Assembly: GCA_947034895.1 (NCBI GenBank)
Contig: OX344763.1
Location: 78,015,093-78,079,092, forward strand
Origin: Rhytidiadelphus loreus
Taxonomy: Eukaryota > Streptophyta > Bryopsida > Hypnales > Hylocomiaceae
Direction of reading: 5' to 3'
DNA: 64,000 nt
The notes below the pieces were generated by a model. The model made no database searches, was not told the DNA's origin, and saw nothing but the letters and a program-made list of their open reading frames with translations. The first letter of the stretch is position 1. Each line of letters opens with the position of its first letter. Below, in pieces: positions 44,544 through 56,541 of the stretch. Both the position numbers and the translations under genes were made by a program.

Positions 44544-45998
44544 ATGACACGGTTTAGAGGCAGAGGTGTTCCCTTGGTGCTGCAGGCACAGTCACACGCT
44601 CAACCCCAAGTCCAACAAGCAGAACATGATGTCCAAAAAGGCAACGAGGGTTCCGACAGCGAGGAGAGGTCCAACAATGAAGAGATGTCTAGTAGTTAGT
44701 GTGAGGAGGGCAAGGAGGATGAGGAGGGCGACGAGGAGGAGGAGGGCAAGGAATTTAATGCCGATGATGTAGATGAAGAGCACCTGAAGCTCACAGATCC
44801 ACCACCCAAAATGACCAAAGCTGATTTTGTGAAGAAGTACGGCTTCAAGGATGAAGGATACTTGCCAAATCGGTTGACAAAGTGGAAAGGGAAGAAATTT
44901 GATAACAAGAAGTATTTCAAGTTATTTGGAAAGGCGGTGGGTAAGGATGGATGCTATGGATATAGCTGGAAGGACGTGAAGTCACCAAAGTTGCAAAAGA
45001 GGATAAAAGAGCTCTTACGAGCTCTTTATCAACGAAAAGAGCCCTGTCCTCTTCTTCCTCATAAGATGGCGCGCGGGATCGTTTTGGAGCAGGAAAATGT
45101 CCCAGTTAATTGGGCCACGTACGAGGAGGCTACTAATAAGACCCAACGTTTGTTGCATGAGCGCAATGTTTTCAAGCTAAACTAGATGAAGATGAAGGGG
45201 AAGAATAAGAAGATAGGGACGATGGGGGCTTGGCGGAAACTTCATGTTGACAAACAAAAATTGCCATCTGAAATTTGTGAGGGCAGAGGGAGTTCCATGG
45301 GTTAATTCGTGTTGATGGAAGAGGAATGTAAGTCCAAGTTGGAGTACTTGGGACGATTGTTGGCTGTGCAGAACTTGGAGTTGGAGGCTAGGGTGGAGGC
45401 TGAGTAGGAGGCAACTACAGTCAAGGAGAAGCGCACAAAAGCTCTTAATCATTACAAGGGGGTGGTGAGTATCATGAAGATGAATCAAAAGGGATACACG
45501 AAGAAATTGGAAGTAGCGACCACAGATGGGGTTGTGGCTTTGAAGCTAAGGGAGAAGGTAGAGGCGTGCAACGAATTAGTATGCAACGCACTCAAGAAAG
45601 TGAAGATGTTGGAGGGCAAAGTTGCTACATCTGAAGAGACTCTAAAGCTCCATTGCCAATGAGTTGTGAAGATGTGAATGCAAGTTCGTGCTTTGTAGAA
45701 GGATCATGCTTATTTGGGGCGTTCATCATGCGGATTTCATTTGAGGCCATTACCAATGGTATACGTCGGGGGAATATGCAATGGAGGAGTAGGCAGTGGA
45801 GAAGGAGATTCCTCTTGTGCCTTGTGTGGTTTCCCATTTCCGCATTTTGAGATGGTTGTTGCTGCATGTAAACACGTCTATCACCCATGGTGTGCATTGG
45901 TGAATTTCACCGAGGGCAGAGAATGCTCTGCTTCGAATTGCAGGCAAGTTCAACCCATTGAGTGGTCGTGGTTGTGGTCGCGTTGGAGGTGGGAGTGA
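44544..45998 (+). pseudogene. Coiled-coil plus RING-like frame with seven in-frame stops
   Basis: One frame of 485 codons keeps coherent protein character from ATG 44544 to TGA 45996-45998 without any frameshift. Stops interrupt it at 44697 (TAG), 45183 (TAG), about 45302 (TAA), about 45404 (TAG), two TGAs at about 45661-45675, and a TAG near 45697. The N-terminal quarter is Gln-rich, then very acidic. The next part is basic (DFVKKYGFKDEGYLPNRLTK, GKKFDNKKYFKLFGKAVG). A long heptad-like helix follows (LEYLGRLLAVQNLELEARVEAE, LKLREKVEACNELVCNALKK), then a RING-like finger CALC..ACKHVYHPWC...C at about 45816-45944. Three of the seven stops are TAG or TAA next to Glu/Gln-rich sequence, as CAG or CAA decay would give. 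It may be the 5' half of the same gene as 47657-50047. Confidence 0.65.
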
Positions 45999-47656
45999 AG
46001 AGTGGACGAAATTGGAAGCAGCATGTGCCACCGACATCACTGGAGGATTAGCATCTAGGAGTGATGCAACAACGGAAATTCGCACAGCCATCCAGCAGTG
46101 TAGAACAATCATCGAAGATGAAGAAGGTGGTATCCTGAAACTGCATTATCATTGGTACACCTTTGTATTCATTGGTACATGTAATATAGTTTTGTTAGAT
46201 TCTTTTGGTTTTCTTGGGATTGGGGGGATTGGGAGAAAGGTAGTTTTTGTAATATTGGTTTAATTGTTTGTATTATGTTATTTCAATTTCGTATAGTTCT
46301 ATTACGTTTCGTGTAGATCGTTATTGAAGGGGTGTTTGCAGATAAGTGATTTGTACTTGGTGCTTACTGTTATTTTGCCGATTGTATTGTCTGTATTTTT
46401 GTATCTCAAGTTTGTACATCCTGGTAAGATGTCGGATACATTGTTACTTGCAAGTGATATGGATTCCTTGATTTGTACTTCATGTTTATTGTCGTCCTTC
46501 TTATTGTACTTGATCTTTCAAGTTGCCCTTTCGGTTGGATTGTCTCTATTTTTGTATCTCAGGTTTGTACTATTTGGTAAAGTTTTAGATACATTGTCCC
46601 TTGTTTGTACTTCATGTTTACTGTGTTCCTGACGTTGTACCTATTGTAATATATTTGGAATAGTTTGTACAGGTTTCCATATTGTTAGTACTTAGGTAGT
46701 ACTTTAAGGAAGTTGTTTTATTCCAGTATTTCCTATTCTTATTGGAGTTGTACAATTTGTACAACTTGTATGTTCAACTTGTATGAAGTTGTACATTTTT
46801 GTACTATGACATGTAACATGCTAATATGTTTGTACCCAATTTAGATACAAAACTTGGTTTATAGGATATTAAAGACGGTGTATTTGTGCAACGTGTGTTT
46901 CCTCGGATGGAGGAGGAGGGGGAGATGGCAATGAAGAAGGGATCCCTGTGGAACAACCCAGCTTATTTTGGAGAAGCAGTGGAGTACATGGTCCTGCATC
47001 TAGGCTCGAAGAACGAGCACAGGCTGCATTATTAGCAAGAACAACAACAACAACTAGGTATTGATTTTGTTTCTTTGAGTACATTTGCTGATGTTTTTGG
47101 TTGTGTACTCGCTACAACACGTTGCGTATTGGGTTTAGAATATGCTCTGTCGGAATGTAGGATGGAGCCACTCTGATCCACTGTAGACACTACCAGAGAT
47201 GGAGAGGAGGGTTTGATAGTGCGGGGTTGTTGTGACAGTTTTTGTATGGGCTGTGAAGAATGTACGACGGCGATTCAGACATCCGGAGTGCACACAATTG
47301 GGTATAATCCGTGAACCTTACCTTATGTTGGTTCTTTCGATCCTTTCTTGTAGGGTCTTTGTATTTTTCACAACTTACTGACTAAATTGCAATGTGCGTT
47401 TTAGTTTCTACATATATTTGATGTGTGTTTTTGGGATGTAGGGAGGGTCAAAGGAAGAGACATAGGTCAAGATCCCTAGATGAAACCTGATAGATTTAAA
47501 TCATTCTTGCTAGATATTACATTTTTCAATGAAATCGGAACAAATGTATGAATCGAGAAAAATTTGTGAATGTATTCTGTTTTGAATGTAGAAGTATAGT
47601 GGTAAACTATATTTCGTGTACCTCTTTTGTATATATTTTACTAAATACGAGGATAA
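45999..47656. other. Non-coding, dense in TTTGTAC motifs
   Basis: Between 46140 and 46840 TTGTAC or its complement recurs about every 40-80 bp (for example TTGTACAATTTGTACAACTTG near 46747). The stretch may be intronic for the SET gene downstream. Frames such as 45958-46263 and 46324-46632 are hydrophobic and unconvincing. Confidence 0.45.
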
Positions 47657-50047
47657 ATGCATTTTGAAAATCTGCTCTTTCTAAAATGTAGACCTATATC
47701 CAGAAAATGTATATTGTATACAAACCTATACAATTCGTTGTATTTGGATTGTGTAAGCCAGTCCACTTTCCGGACAGTATTTTGGAAAACAAACCAAGAT
47801 GGTGATGGTGGATGCTGTGGAAATGAGGAACACCTTGGTAGTGAGGGGAGGATCGAGGCCACCGATGTTGAAGAACACCCTAGCAAAGAAGGGAGGGTTG
47901 AGTCCACCGCTGTAGAAGGGGCTTACGACGGCGAGGGGAGGGTCGAGGCCACCGCTGTTGAAGAACACCTTAGCAAAGAGGGGAGGGTTGAGTCCACTGT
48001 TGTGGAAGGGGCTTACGACGGCGAGGGGAGGGTCGAGGCCATTGTTGTGGAAGGGGCTTCAATGGATTGCATGCCACAAGTCATTGATTGTGAAGCCATT
48101 GTTCCCGTTCATGATGAATGCAATGTCACCTCTGTTGACGGAGCCTATGTAACAGTCACCGTTGCTGTTGAAGCCAATGTTAGGAGCTTGGGAGAAGAGG
48201 CCATTGTCGGGGCGGTAGAGGGCATGTTAGTGGTCAGTCGGGGAGGTGTTATTGAAGAAGCCCCTGCTGGCACAGGGGATGTCGTGTACGGTTTAGGAGG
48301 GGAAGTTGGAGGGGAAGAAGGCCTTAACACCGAGAAAGACAGGGATGACAAAACCATGGGTGGAATTGGGGGAGGTGAGGACACTAATATCAGAGAGGGA
48401 GGGGATGCAGAAGCCCGCAGAAAAGAAGGCAAAGATGAGGCTGCTAAATCAACATCGGAAAAAAAATCTGGGTAATCTATCCTTTGAGACCTTTGTCATT
48501 TTTTTATGTCTACAACATACAAGCAAAATGTACAAGTGTTATAGATATGCTTTCTGTGGAATGTAGGAAGAAGAGGCCAAAATCTAAAGATACAGGGCAG
48601 AAACCATGGACTAAGACAAAGTTGAAGTCCAAAAGATCCAAAGTGAGCAAATCAACACCAGTCTCGACGCCAACCTCTTGCCCTCATAATGTTTAATTTA
48701 CAGTTCCCTTAACCTAGAATATTAAATTCTCTACTAGAAGCTTACATGTTTTTGAGGGTGTATTTTTGTCCATAGGAACGATTTTGGTATGATGCAAGCG
48801 ACTTGTCCAATGGATTAGAAAGAGTTCCAATCATGGTATGTGTGACAAGCATGGAATTCCATGCTTTAAAAGAATTTACATATTATTCTCGGTCCAGACT
48901 ATCTACGGTTGCATCTAAGAATCTGGCTGAAGTAAAAGCCGATCTCCCTGATCCTTGCCAATGTGCTGAGCGTACTTGTCATGGGCATGCATGCTGCTAT
49001 GGGGTGAAAAAACTTTCTTGTTTGGCGTATGACAAACGAGGTCGTTTACGAACATCCATCCTAAACCAAAATGTAAGTTTTTCTTGAATAGAAAGGGCAG
49101 AGCTAATTTCGTAGTTGTATACATTTTTTATTGGCTACCTTTACAATCATACAATGTAGCTTGCATATTGATATTGTAGTGATTTGTATAATTGGTACAA
49201 TTAGTATTGACTGTAATAACTTGTACAAGTATTGTTGGAAGAGACGTCCTTCTGCAATGGACAATGTTTTGGGGAGCAGGGTTCTGCTTGTCCTGGTCAT
49301 ATCAACAGGGTTTTTGTTCAAGAATGCAATGACTCTTGTAGCTGCGGTAGTTCCTATGGCAACAGAGTTTTTCAGAAGGGATTGTGCATTCCCATCAAGG
49401 TTTTTTGGGCTGGAGAGAAGGGCTGGGGCTTACGGACAAAGAAGTGAATCAACAAGGGGACTTTTCTCTTCGAATATGTAGGAGAGATTGTTACAAATGC
49501 CGAGCTCATGCAACGTAGGGCTTTTTCAAAGTTGGGAAAATCGGAGGATTTCACGCTAGCACTTGATGCTGATTGGAAATCTGAGCAAGTGGCGACCGAT
49601 GAGGTGGCATTGTGCATAGACAACATTTTGTTGGGAAATGTCAGTAGATTTCTCAACCACAGGTATTTGCCATACTTTGTACTTTGTGATTTTGAATTGT
49701 TTTTGTTGCGACGAGTATTGTGCAAATTCAGGATTGAATGTACTTGTGTTGTTCTGAATCTCATTATATGTACTAGTGGCTTGTTTGTACATAGATGTGA
49801 AGATGCCAACCTCGTTGATGTGCCAGTCAAAATGAGCTGCTTAGACCCAAGACTCTACCGTGTTGCATTCTTTGCACAAGTAGACATTCCACCGTTGGAA
49901 GAATTGACTTGGGATTATGGCTGTAGCTTCAAAATGCCAGAAATCAAAGCTATAGATGCTGTAGTTCCCTTCCATTGTAAGTGTGGTAGCACTCACTGCC
50001 GTGACACAGTAATTGACGATCACTCAATTCATGCACTGATGCTGTAG
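47657..50047 (+). pseudogene. SUVR-like H3K9 methyltransferase (pre-SET/SET/post-SET) with one in-frame TGA
   Basis: Exons are about 47780-48472, 48568-48690, 48775-49072, about 49232-49662 and 49795-50047. The first is acidic and repetitive, the second Lys-rich (KKRPKSKDTGQKPW). Then come Cys-rich pre-SET segments (DPCQCAERTCHGHACCYG, FVQECNDSCSCGSSYGNRVFQKG) and the SET core: VFWAGEKGWGLRTKK, FEYVGEIVTNAEL, LALDADW, LCIDNILLGNVSRFLNHRCEDANL, EELTWDYG, plus post-SET CKCGSTHCRD. The GNVSRFLNHRC..ANL block and post-SET CxCxxxxC are those of plant SUVR4-type enzymes, which methylate histone H3 Lys9 at transposons. Intron 49663-49794 splits NHR/CED in phase. A single TGA at 49445-49447 separates LRTKK from INKGTF. 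Catalytic Tyr and NH motifs are intact. Confidence 0.8.
47870..48049 (+). repeat. In-frame 90-bp tandem repeat in the SET gene's first exon
   Basis: GAAGAACACC.TAGCAAAG starts at 47870 and again at 47960, encoding about two 30-residue units (EEH.SKEGRVEST.VEGAYDGEGRVEA). A third partial unit lies on each side. Confidence 0.8.
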
Positions 50048-50680
50048 GCTGTATTGTGGAGAATCTATTGTGGTGAATTTCTGAATGGACAATAATTTCA
50101 GATGTATGGGTAACCGCCAAAAACATGTTGATATTTGTGTTACTTTTGAAAGGCTTCAACGTTGAAAGACACGACGTTCCTATGCCAACAATAAGGCAGC
50201 TAATGACAAGGATTGCTTACAGAAGGCATTGCCATGTTTCGTTTTGTACATCTTAGTAAGGTTTGTATATTTTGTACAAAATGGTACGTAGGTTATAGTA
50301 TATGCATGAGTTGCAAAGGACCATGACAACTCAAACTTGTGAACAACGTGTATTCACATACTCCAAATATATGTTTATTGAAGTGTCAAAAATTTACTGA
50401 TGAATTCTAAACATACATGCACTCTACGAACCAACTCTGCAACTTTTTTGAGATTGAACTTTAAAAAAACAAAATCACCCTACCCTATGAGTCATAGTGA
50501 GGGGCATTTTGACCCTTTTGCTACTGCATCCCATACTACAAAATCTACCAATAATTGTTGTTAAGGTGTATAAGGATGGGGAAGTACCGTTGTAGCCCCC
50601 CTGTGATAGTCATTGAAAAAGTACTTTGATTCCCTATGCTCAAACACCTTGTCTTCATAGCTTGGTACATTCCTATCGTC
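50048..50680. other. Intergenic between convergent genes
   Basis: No supported gene. Contains TTTTGTACAT and TTTTGTACAAAATGGTACG near 50240-50290. Confidence 0.4.
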
Positions 50681-50937
50681 TTACTGAATGTTTGTGCATA
50701 ATTCTATAGACCTGAACTCGTTAGTCGCAGCTGCTGTCCTCTCTAATTTCTCTCCGTCTCCTCTCAATAGAAGCGCTCTGAATTCATCAGAACAAAAATA
50801 GGGAAGTTTTCCCTTGCACCTCTCCACCTCTGGAAGGTACCAACGCAACTGAGTCTTCCAGTTGGAAAGGGGAGACATTGTAACCTTCACAGCGATCTGT
50901 CCAACGGCAAAATCAAAGAAGACAAAACAAGGTTAGC
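50681..50937 (-). CDS. Isolated minus-strand exon, unknown
   Basis: On the minus strand a frame reads VTMSPLSNWKTQLRWYLPEVERCKGKLPYFCSDEFRALLLRGDGEKLERTAAATNEFR and then meets a possible donor (CAG then GTCTATAG) near 50705. The residues are well mixed and look coding, but I recognise no family. The sequence just upstream is broken by the hAT-like element at 50946. The far side (56542-56640, minus) holds a polypyrimidine tract, so the insertion is probably intronic. Confidence 0.35.
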
Positions 50938-53900
50938 CTCGCAATTAGGGTTGTCATACCGGACGGACGTCCAGTTCGGCCGTCCGATAGAGGTCTCGCC
51001 CGTCCGATAGAGGTCTCGCCCGTCCGATAGAGGTCTCGCCCGTCCGATGTGGTCAACACTAAGTTGACTTTTTTTAACCCTTAAAGGACCGTCACTATGC
51101 TTTCACCAAAAACTCTCCAAAACTGCCATTTCTAGTACAACTACCAAAATTTTGAAAAAAAAACTTCTTTTGACATATCTAACCATAGGATGTTGTATTA
51201 TATAGTATTAAAAACATGTAGTAAAAATTTCAGACATTTCCACCGGGTGGATTGCAAGATATAAGCATTCAAATTAACTAAAATCATTTTTTGACCCTGC
51301 GAAAAGCAGGGCAGCTGCACTTCACAAGCTCACATTTCTATGAAAAAATGACCTAAATGGTGGTGCTTCTTTGGATTTTTTTTCCTAGACAAGTTGGCCA
51401 CATGCTTGAAAAATTTCAGATCATTTGGAATAGTACAAAATATAGGAAAAAAATAGTAAGTAGGTAGTAGTAGAGAATGATTAAAAATACTAAATTATTT
51501 ACAATTTAAATATGGAATTGAAAATTTCCAATCCCAATGGTCAAAATTTTGTCATAATGTATCTACATCCTATAATTTTATTTTTGTCCAAAAATATTGA
51601 AAATTGGATAAGATAAAGGATGTCAAAGTTTATTTTAGAGTAGGAAATCCAAAACTGCCCGCAAACAAAAAATCCTCATAATTTTTGACTCATTGATCAA
51701 AACGGAATGATTCTAAGCTTTTTGTGTATATCAAACTCTAGAAAATCAATTTCAAACATGATTAGTTGTTTGCTACTTTGTTTACTACACATTCATAAAT
51801 TCATAGAAGTCATACAACTGTCATGATGGAAGAAAGACCAAATTGCATATTACAAGATTTTCACCATATGTCCGTATCTTTATGTATGAAATTTGTAGCA
51901 ACCGTGAAATACACATGCTTGATGCTCTTCTAAGCAAAAATGTGTCATCATGTCATCATGTATCTAAGCAATAATGTATCATCATGTTTTGCATTTGAGA
52001 GTAGAAATGGGAGTTCATTATATATTTATATGCATATGAGGTGGTACTATGGTAGGATCACTAGGATGTACAACAACGCACATGAGAATGATGAGGTATA
52101 TAAATTAAAATTAGTGCTCAAGAGTTCCATTCCCAGGGGGAACACTTACGGATTTTAGAAAACTACGTGAGTTAAAAGATAGGGTTCATTTAATTCAAAG
52201 GGGGCAAATTTTATATAATTTGTACAGCTACTATAAGGTTCATGAAATGCTACACACTCTAATATATATAAATTAGGGTATGTAAAAACATCATATAATA
52301 GGAATTTTTATTAATAAGTTAGCCTTGACAAATAGAAGTCATGCAAATTTTTCATAATATGATGAGTATAGATGTAGACAAATAATTTCATATGGGTGAT
52401 AAAATGGACATATTCAAGAAAATCTATGATGAAAGGCGGTCCACTAAAATTGTGCCATGGTACTTGTAGTGTATATATAAAAACAAACTAAATGTAAATG
52501 TAAGACATCAACTAAAAGTGGAAAAATTGTCACATTGTATGAATAGGAAGATTTACCTTAGTGGGTTCAACAAACTGAAAATTGTACAATATGAAGATAG
52601 AATTAATAGTTCATTTAACTCTAAGCTTTGAAGCCATAAGGTAGCAATGCCCATAACCATTAGTGTACCCATACTTCGATAGTAGAGTTCCCTTAAAGTG
52701 TCTCCAAATGTACTTTGAAACCGTGCCAATTCTTAATTGTGGTTGGTAGGCTCTGATTTTTTTAGATTTTGGAACTACAATCAAGGCAACTTTAGTAGAG
52801 TGTGGTTTAGGGTGCCTTAGTGAGTTCTACTTTGAAAATTCACAGAAATTAGATGCCTTATCCAAAAATTCTAATTCTTTTTTTGAAAATTCATGATTTT
52901 CAGTTGCTAATACTAAAAAAATATTTTTTCTAGAAAAAAGTGCCTCCAACTATGTTGAATTGCTTAATTTGACGGTTATGGGTGTTGCTACCTTATGTGT
53001 TAATCACACCCATATTGAATGAGATTTTCATGGAATAGTTTCATTAGGAATTCTAAAGTGTTCAATGTTATTAACCCCTAAAGACTAGAGGGTGTTTTGG
53101 AAGAAGATGAATCCAAAATTGCTAATTTTGATGCATTGTCTAAAATAAAAAATTATTTGAAAAAAATCCAATTGTATAAAAGTGTATTATGTAGTTATAA
53201 CAACGTGTAGAAACAATTTCAGCCTATTTGACCATGTGGATTGAAAGATTATAATGTTTGAAGTGAGAAAAAAAATCTTTATTTTCATTCTTGCAAACTA
53301 GGATCAACAAACTTCAAGCCCTCTTAGAGTAAAATATTTGGTCTACACAAAAATGAGGATTTTGACTATTCATAAATATATGATGTTGGATTCACTCATA
53401 AAAAATCTGAATCAACTTACAATGAAAAGAGGTCAATACACTAGTCTTTTTTTGATGATTTCTTGTGCAAAGAGATATTTTTTAATTTGGAATCCAAATG
53501 GTTAAAAATTAGAGACAAATATTTAGAATATTTGGGAAAATTTTCAAAAACTTTGACTTCACATATTGCAAGATAATAGGGCTTGAGGTTAGAAGAAAAG
53601 GTTATTTTTCTTGAAGCCACCCTAACATAGCTAATAAAGTTTGACTCTTTTGAGAATGTGATTTGAGAACTAAATTATTTTTTATAATTTTATGCCATAT
53701 TTTATTAGTAACATAAATGCCAAATTTCAATAGTTGATGAGATTTTTTGCAAAAGACGCCCCAAAGATGCTCAAATTGCAAGGGCTACCAAAAAAATTTA
53801 GGGCAGAAAGAAATTATATTTCCACTAAGAAGATACATGTTCACATCTTGTGTCAAAATTTTATGAACATTTGACCAAAATTGACTTCATAGGGACCTAC

Positions 53901-54954
53901 CCAAAGTTTCAATTGTTCATTCAATGGACAATTGGCCTTTATGGGTTAAAAATTGCCACTTGAATTCAATTGATTATTGTTAATTTCACAATGTCTACCC
54001 CATACATAGTTGCAGTAGATGGAAGAGAAAATTTGTGAAGAAGGGTGGGGGTGGGAGAAAATTGGACATTTAAATTTTATATGTAAGATAGATCCATTTA
54101 AAAACTTGCATGAATGAATTTATAAAAACTATAGGGTATTGGAAATGTGCCCTTTTCAGCTTTTTATGTAAAAATACGGTCATCTTAAATGCAATAATTA
54201 AGGTAAATAGCCCCACATAAAATACCCTCTTAACTCAAGTGTATACCTTAAATTACAAGGAGTGATCCCCCTGAGTTTCAAAACTTTGTTTCCTTTCCAA
54301 ATCCTTGTAGCCTCTATTTTCAAAAATAACCCTTAAACTACATTTGAATACATTGTAATACATTAATGATGTGAATTCAAAACCCTTGTAGATCCAATTA
54401 TCAAAAATAATTGAGAAGTATTAGAACTCTACAAAATATAACTTGTGTTTCATTTTTTTAGGGAACTCCAAACCCTTTTAGTTTCTATTTGGAGAACTCT
54501 AAAATTCATTCTTTAAGTCTTCAACTTGAATTTTAAAAAATGTGTACCTTGTTTTCCGTTACGAATCCAAAAACTTCTAGCATCTAATTATATTTGTTTT
54601 CTTGAAAGTGTGCAAGTTAGTTTTAATTTTCTAGAAATCTCATTTTTTGGGTGTGGGGACTATTTCTCAAGTCCTTGAAGAAGTGAAGAAGGACAAGGGC
54701 GACACATGAAAGGAGACACATCCTTCCATGAATTGTCTTTCAACTCAAAAAGTAGTTGGACCTCTTAATACAACCATTGACTTCAAGATATTCCCCGAGC
54801 TCAAATAAATGGTTGACTACATTAATTGGTTTCCCACTTTCCCTCTCTCCATGGGAAGGAAGAATCCCATGCCAATTTCAAATCTGAAGGTCAATTTCAC
54901 TCCCCCCCATCATTGGTGGACGGAATTCTTACATATTTTTTCCTTCGAGGATTA

Positions 54955-55060
54955 GGGCACGGACGTATGGACAGGGGCGTGGACATGTGGACAAGGGCGT
55001 GGACGTCTGGACAGGGTGTGGACGTCCCGTCAGGGCGGGGACGCCGGGGCGCAGACGTCC
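54955..55060. repeat. GGGCGTGGAC internal repeat in the hAT-like element
   Basis: Four to five copies of a 22-bp unit of the form GTGGAC.T.TGGACAGGGGC lie in otherwise AT-rich DNA. Confidence 0.7.
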
Positions 55061-55086
55061 ATTCAAAATTCCAATTTTAAAGCAAG

Positions 55087-55168
55087 TCTTCAACTCCCTC
55101 CAAGCCAATTTTGAACTCTCTCCAAGCCAATTTTGAACTCCCTCCAAGCCAATTTTGAACTCCCTCCA
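55087..55168. repeat. About 21-bp tandem repeat
   Basis: CTTCAACTCCCTCCAAGCCAATTTTGAACT-type units (TTTTGAACTC.CTCCAAGCCAA) occur about four times in tandem. Confidence 0.7.
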
Positions 55169-56172
55169 AGGGTTTGAAGATTCCATGCCCAAAATAATTA
55201 AATAAATCGTTGACTATGAATTAAAAAATCAATTAATTAGTTTTTCATTTCAATACCCACCCCTCCTAAGTCCTAGACTTTAGACTTTAGAGTTCTAGGA
55301 TTCCATTACACAAATTAAAGGGTGGAGTCCAATGATTGAATATTTGAAATTGTAAACAATTTGGGTAATGCTTCATTTCATTCCCAAAGACCCAAACCGC
55401 TTTGCTATCCTCATATGCAAAATAAATCATTGCCCTTGAATTAAAAAATCACTTAACTAGTATTTCATTTCAATACCCACCCCTTTTATTTTTCCCATGA
55501 CAAGAATTTGTTGTTAAAGTCTTCAAGACCTAAATCTTTGTAGCCTTTTTTCCGGAAAAAAACCCTTCAAGCATATTTAAAAGCATTATAATTTGTATTT
55601 GATTTAAATCTGAAACCTTGTAGCTTCGTATTGAAAAAATGAAGACTTAAACCAAAAGCTTGAGAAGTATACGTTGGTAATGGTTTGATTTGTAAACTTC
55701 GAATCCAAAATCACAAATACCTTTTCTTTAGAAGAATAAAATATAAACCCTTAAACTCAAATTTAAACAAATATGTACCTTGACTTTCATTAGGACTCCA
55801 AACCCTTTGGGATTTTTTTCACACAAATTTTGTACTTCTTGTTTGGAAGTTCAATTTCATTTTCTAATTTTTTTTTGGTTTCCAACTTTACATGGGTCCT
55901 ACTTCTCAAGTGCTTGATGAAGGCAAGAACTTGAAGTCCGGTCTCAAGAAGGGAGTGACATGCTTCAATACGTTGTTTTTGAATTCAAAAAGTGGTTGGA
56001 CCTCTTAATGTAGCCATTGACTTGAAGATATTCCCCGTGCTCAAATTAAGGGCTGATTACATTAATTGGTTCTACTTCCTCTATGGGAAGGAAGAATCCC
56101 ATGACTAAATTCATACCAAAGTTTAGTATAGGACCTCCATTCCCTGCCGTCCGGGAACGTGACAAGGGCGGG

Positions 56173-56298
56173 GCGGGGACGCATCTTGCCCGGGGTGGGA
56201 ACGCGACGTGTCGGGCGGGGCCATGAAGGGGCCGGGCGGGGATGCATCTTGCCCGGGGCGGGAACGCGACGTGTCGGGCGGGGCCATGAAGGGGCCGG
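56173..56298. repeat. Two 63-bp GC-rich tandem units near the right end
   Basis: GCGGGGA.GCATCTTGCC begins at 56173 and again at 56236. A third partial unit starts at 56299. Confidence 0.85.
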
Positions 56299-56541
56299 GC
56301 GGGGACGCAAAAGGGACGGGTCGGGGACGTGTAGGAATGACGTGACGTTCGCGCCTTGCCGTCCGTGCCCCGGTAGACTAAAACTGCCCTTTGTTGATGT
56401 CCCCACCCTTAACGGAAACATTCGCACTTTGATTTCAGTGTTGGAAAATTTCAAAAATGAAAGGTGTCTAAAGCGTCCGGACCGTCCATCTGTCTGGTCT
56501 GATCACTCCAACCCGTCCTGTATGACAACCCTGCTCGCAAT

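Larger units (their letters stand above)
50946..56533. mobile_element. Complete hAT-like DNA transposon, 5588 bp, non-coding, perfect 8-bp duplication
   Basis: The ends are TAGGGTTGTCATACCGGACGG at 50946 and CCGTCCTGTATGACAACCCTG ending at 56533, a near-perfect inverted repeat of about 20 bp. Both flanks carry CTCGCAAT (50938-50945 and 56534-56541), an exact 8-bp target duplication as hAT elements make. Inside the left end CCGTCCGATAGAGGTCTCG is repeated three times. Near the right end there are GC-rich tandem units. The remainder is AT-rich with no frame above about 90 codons, so it is non-autonomous. The CGTCC-type ends relate it to the terminus at 5161. Confidence 0.93.

Noticed and set aside
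35669..49447. Several interrupting stops are TGA (35669, 49445, 26452, 40267, 40339), suggesting TGA recoding.
   Set aside because: TAG and TAA interrupt other frames just as often (2472, 5641, 22679, 44697, 45183, 60533), TGA also ends frames normally (37847, 15509, 20737), and the replaced residues differ (Ser, Arg, perhaps Gly). Decay of methylated transposon DNA explains it better.
4698..50047. CRISPR-like reading of the short tandem arrays.
   Set aside because: The units are contiguous or degenerate tandem repeats without unique spacers, in a eukaryotic context.
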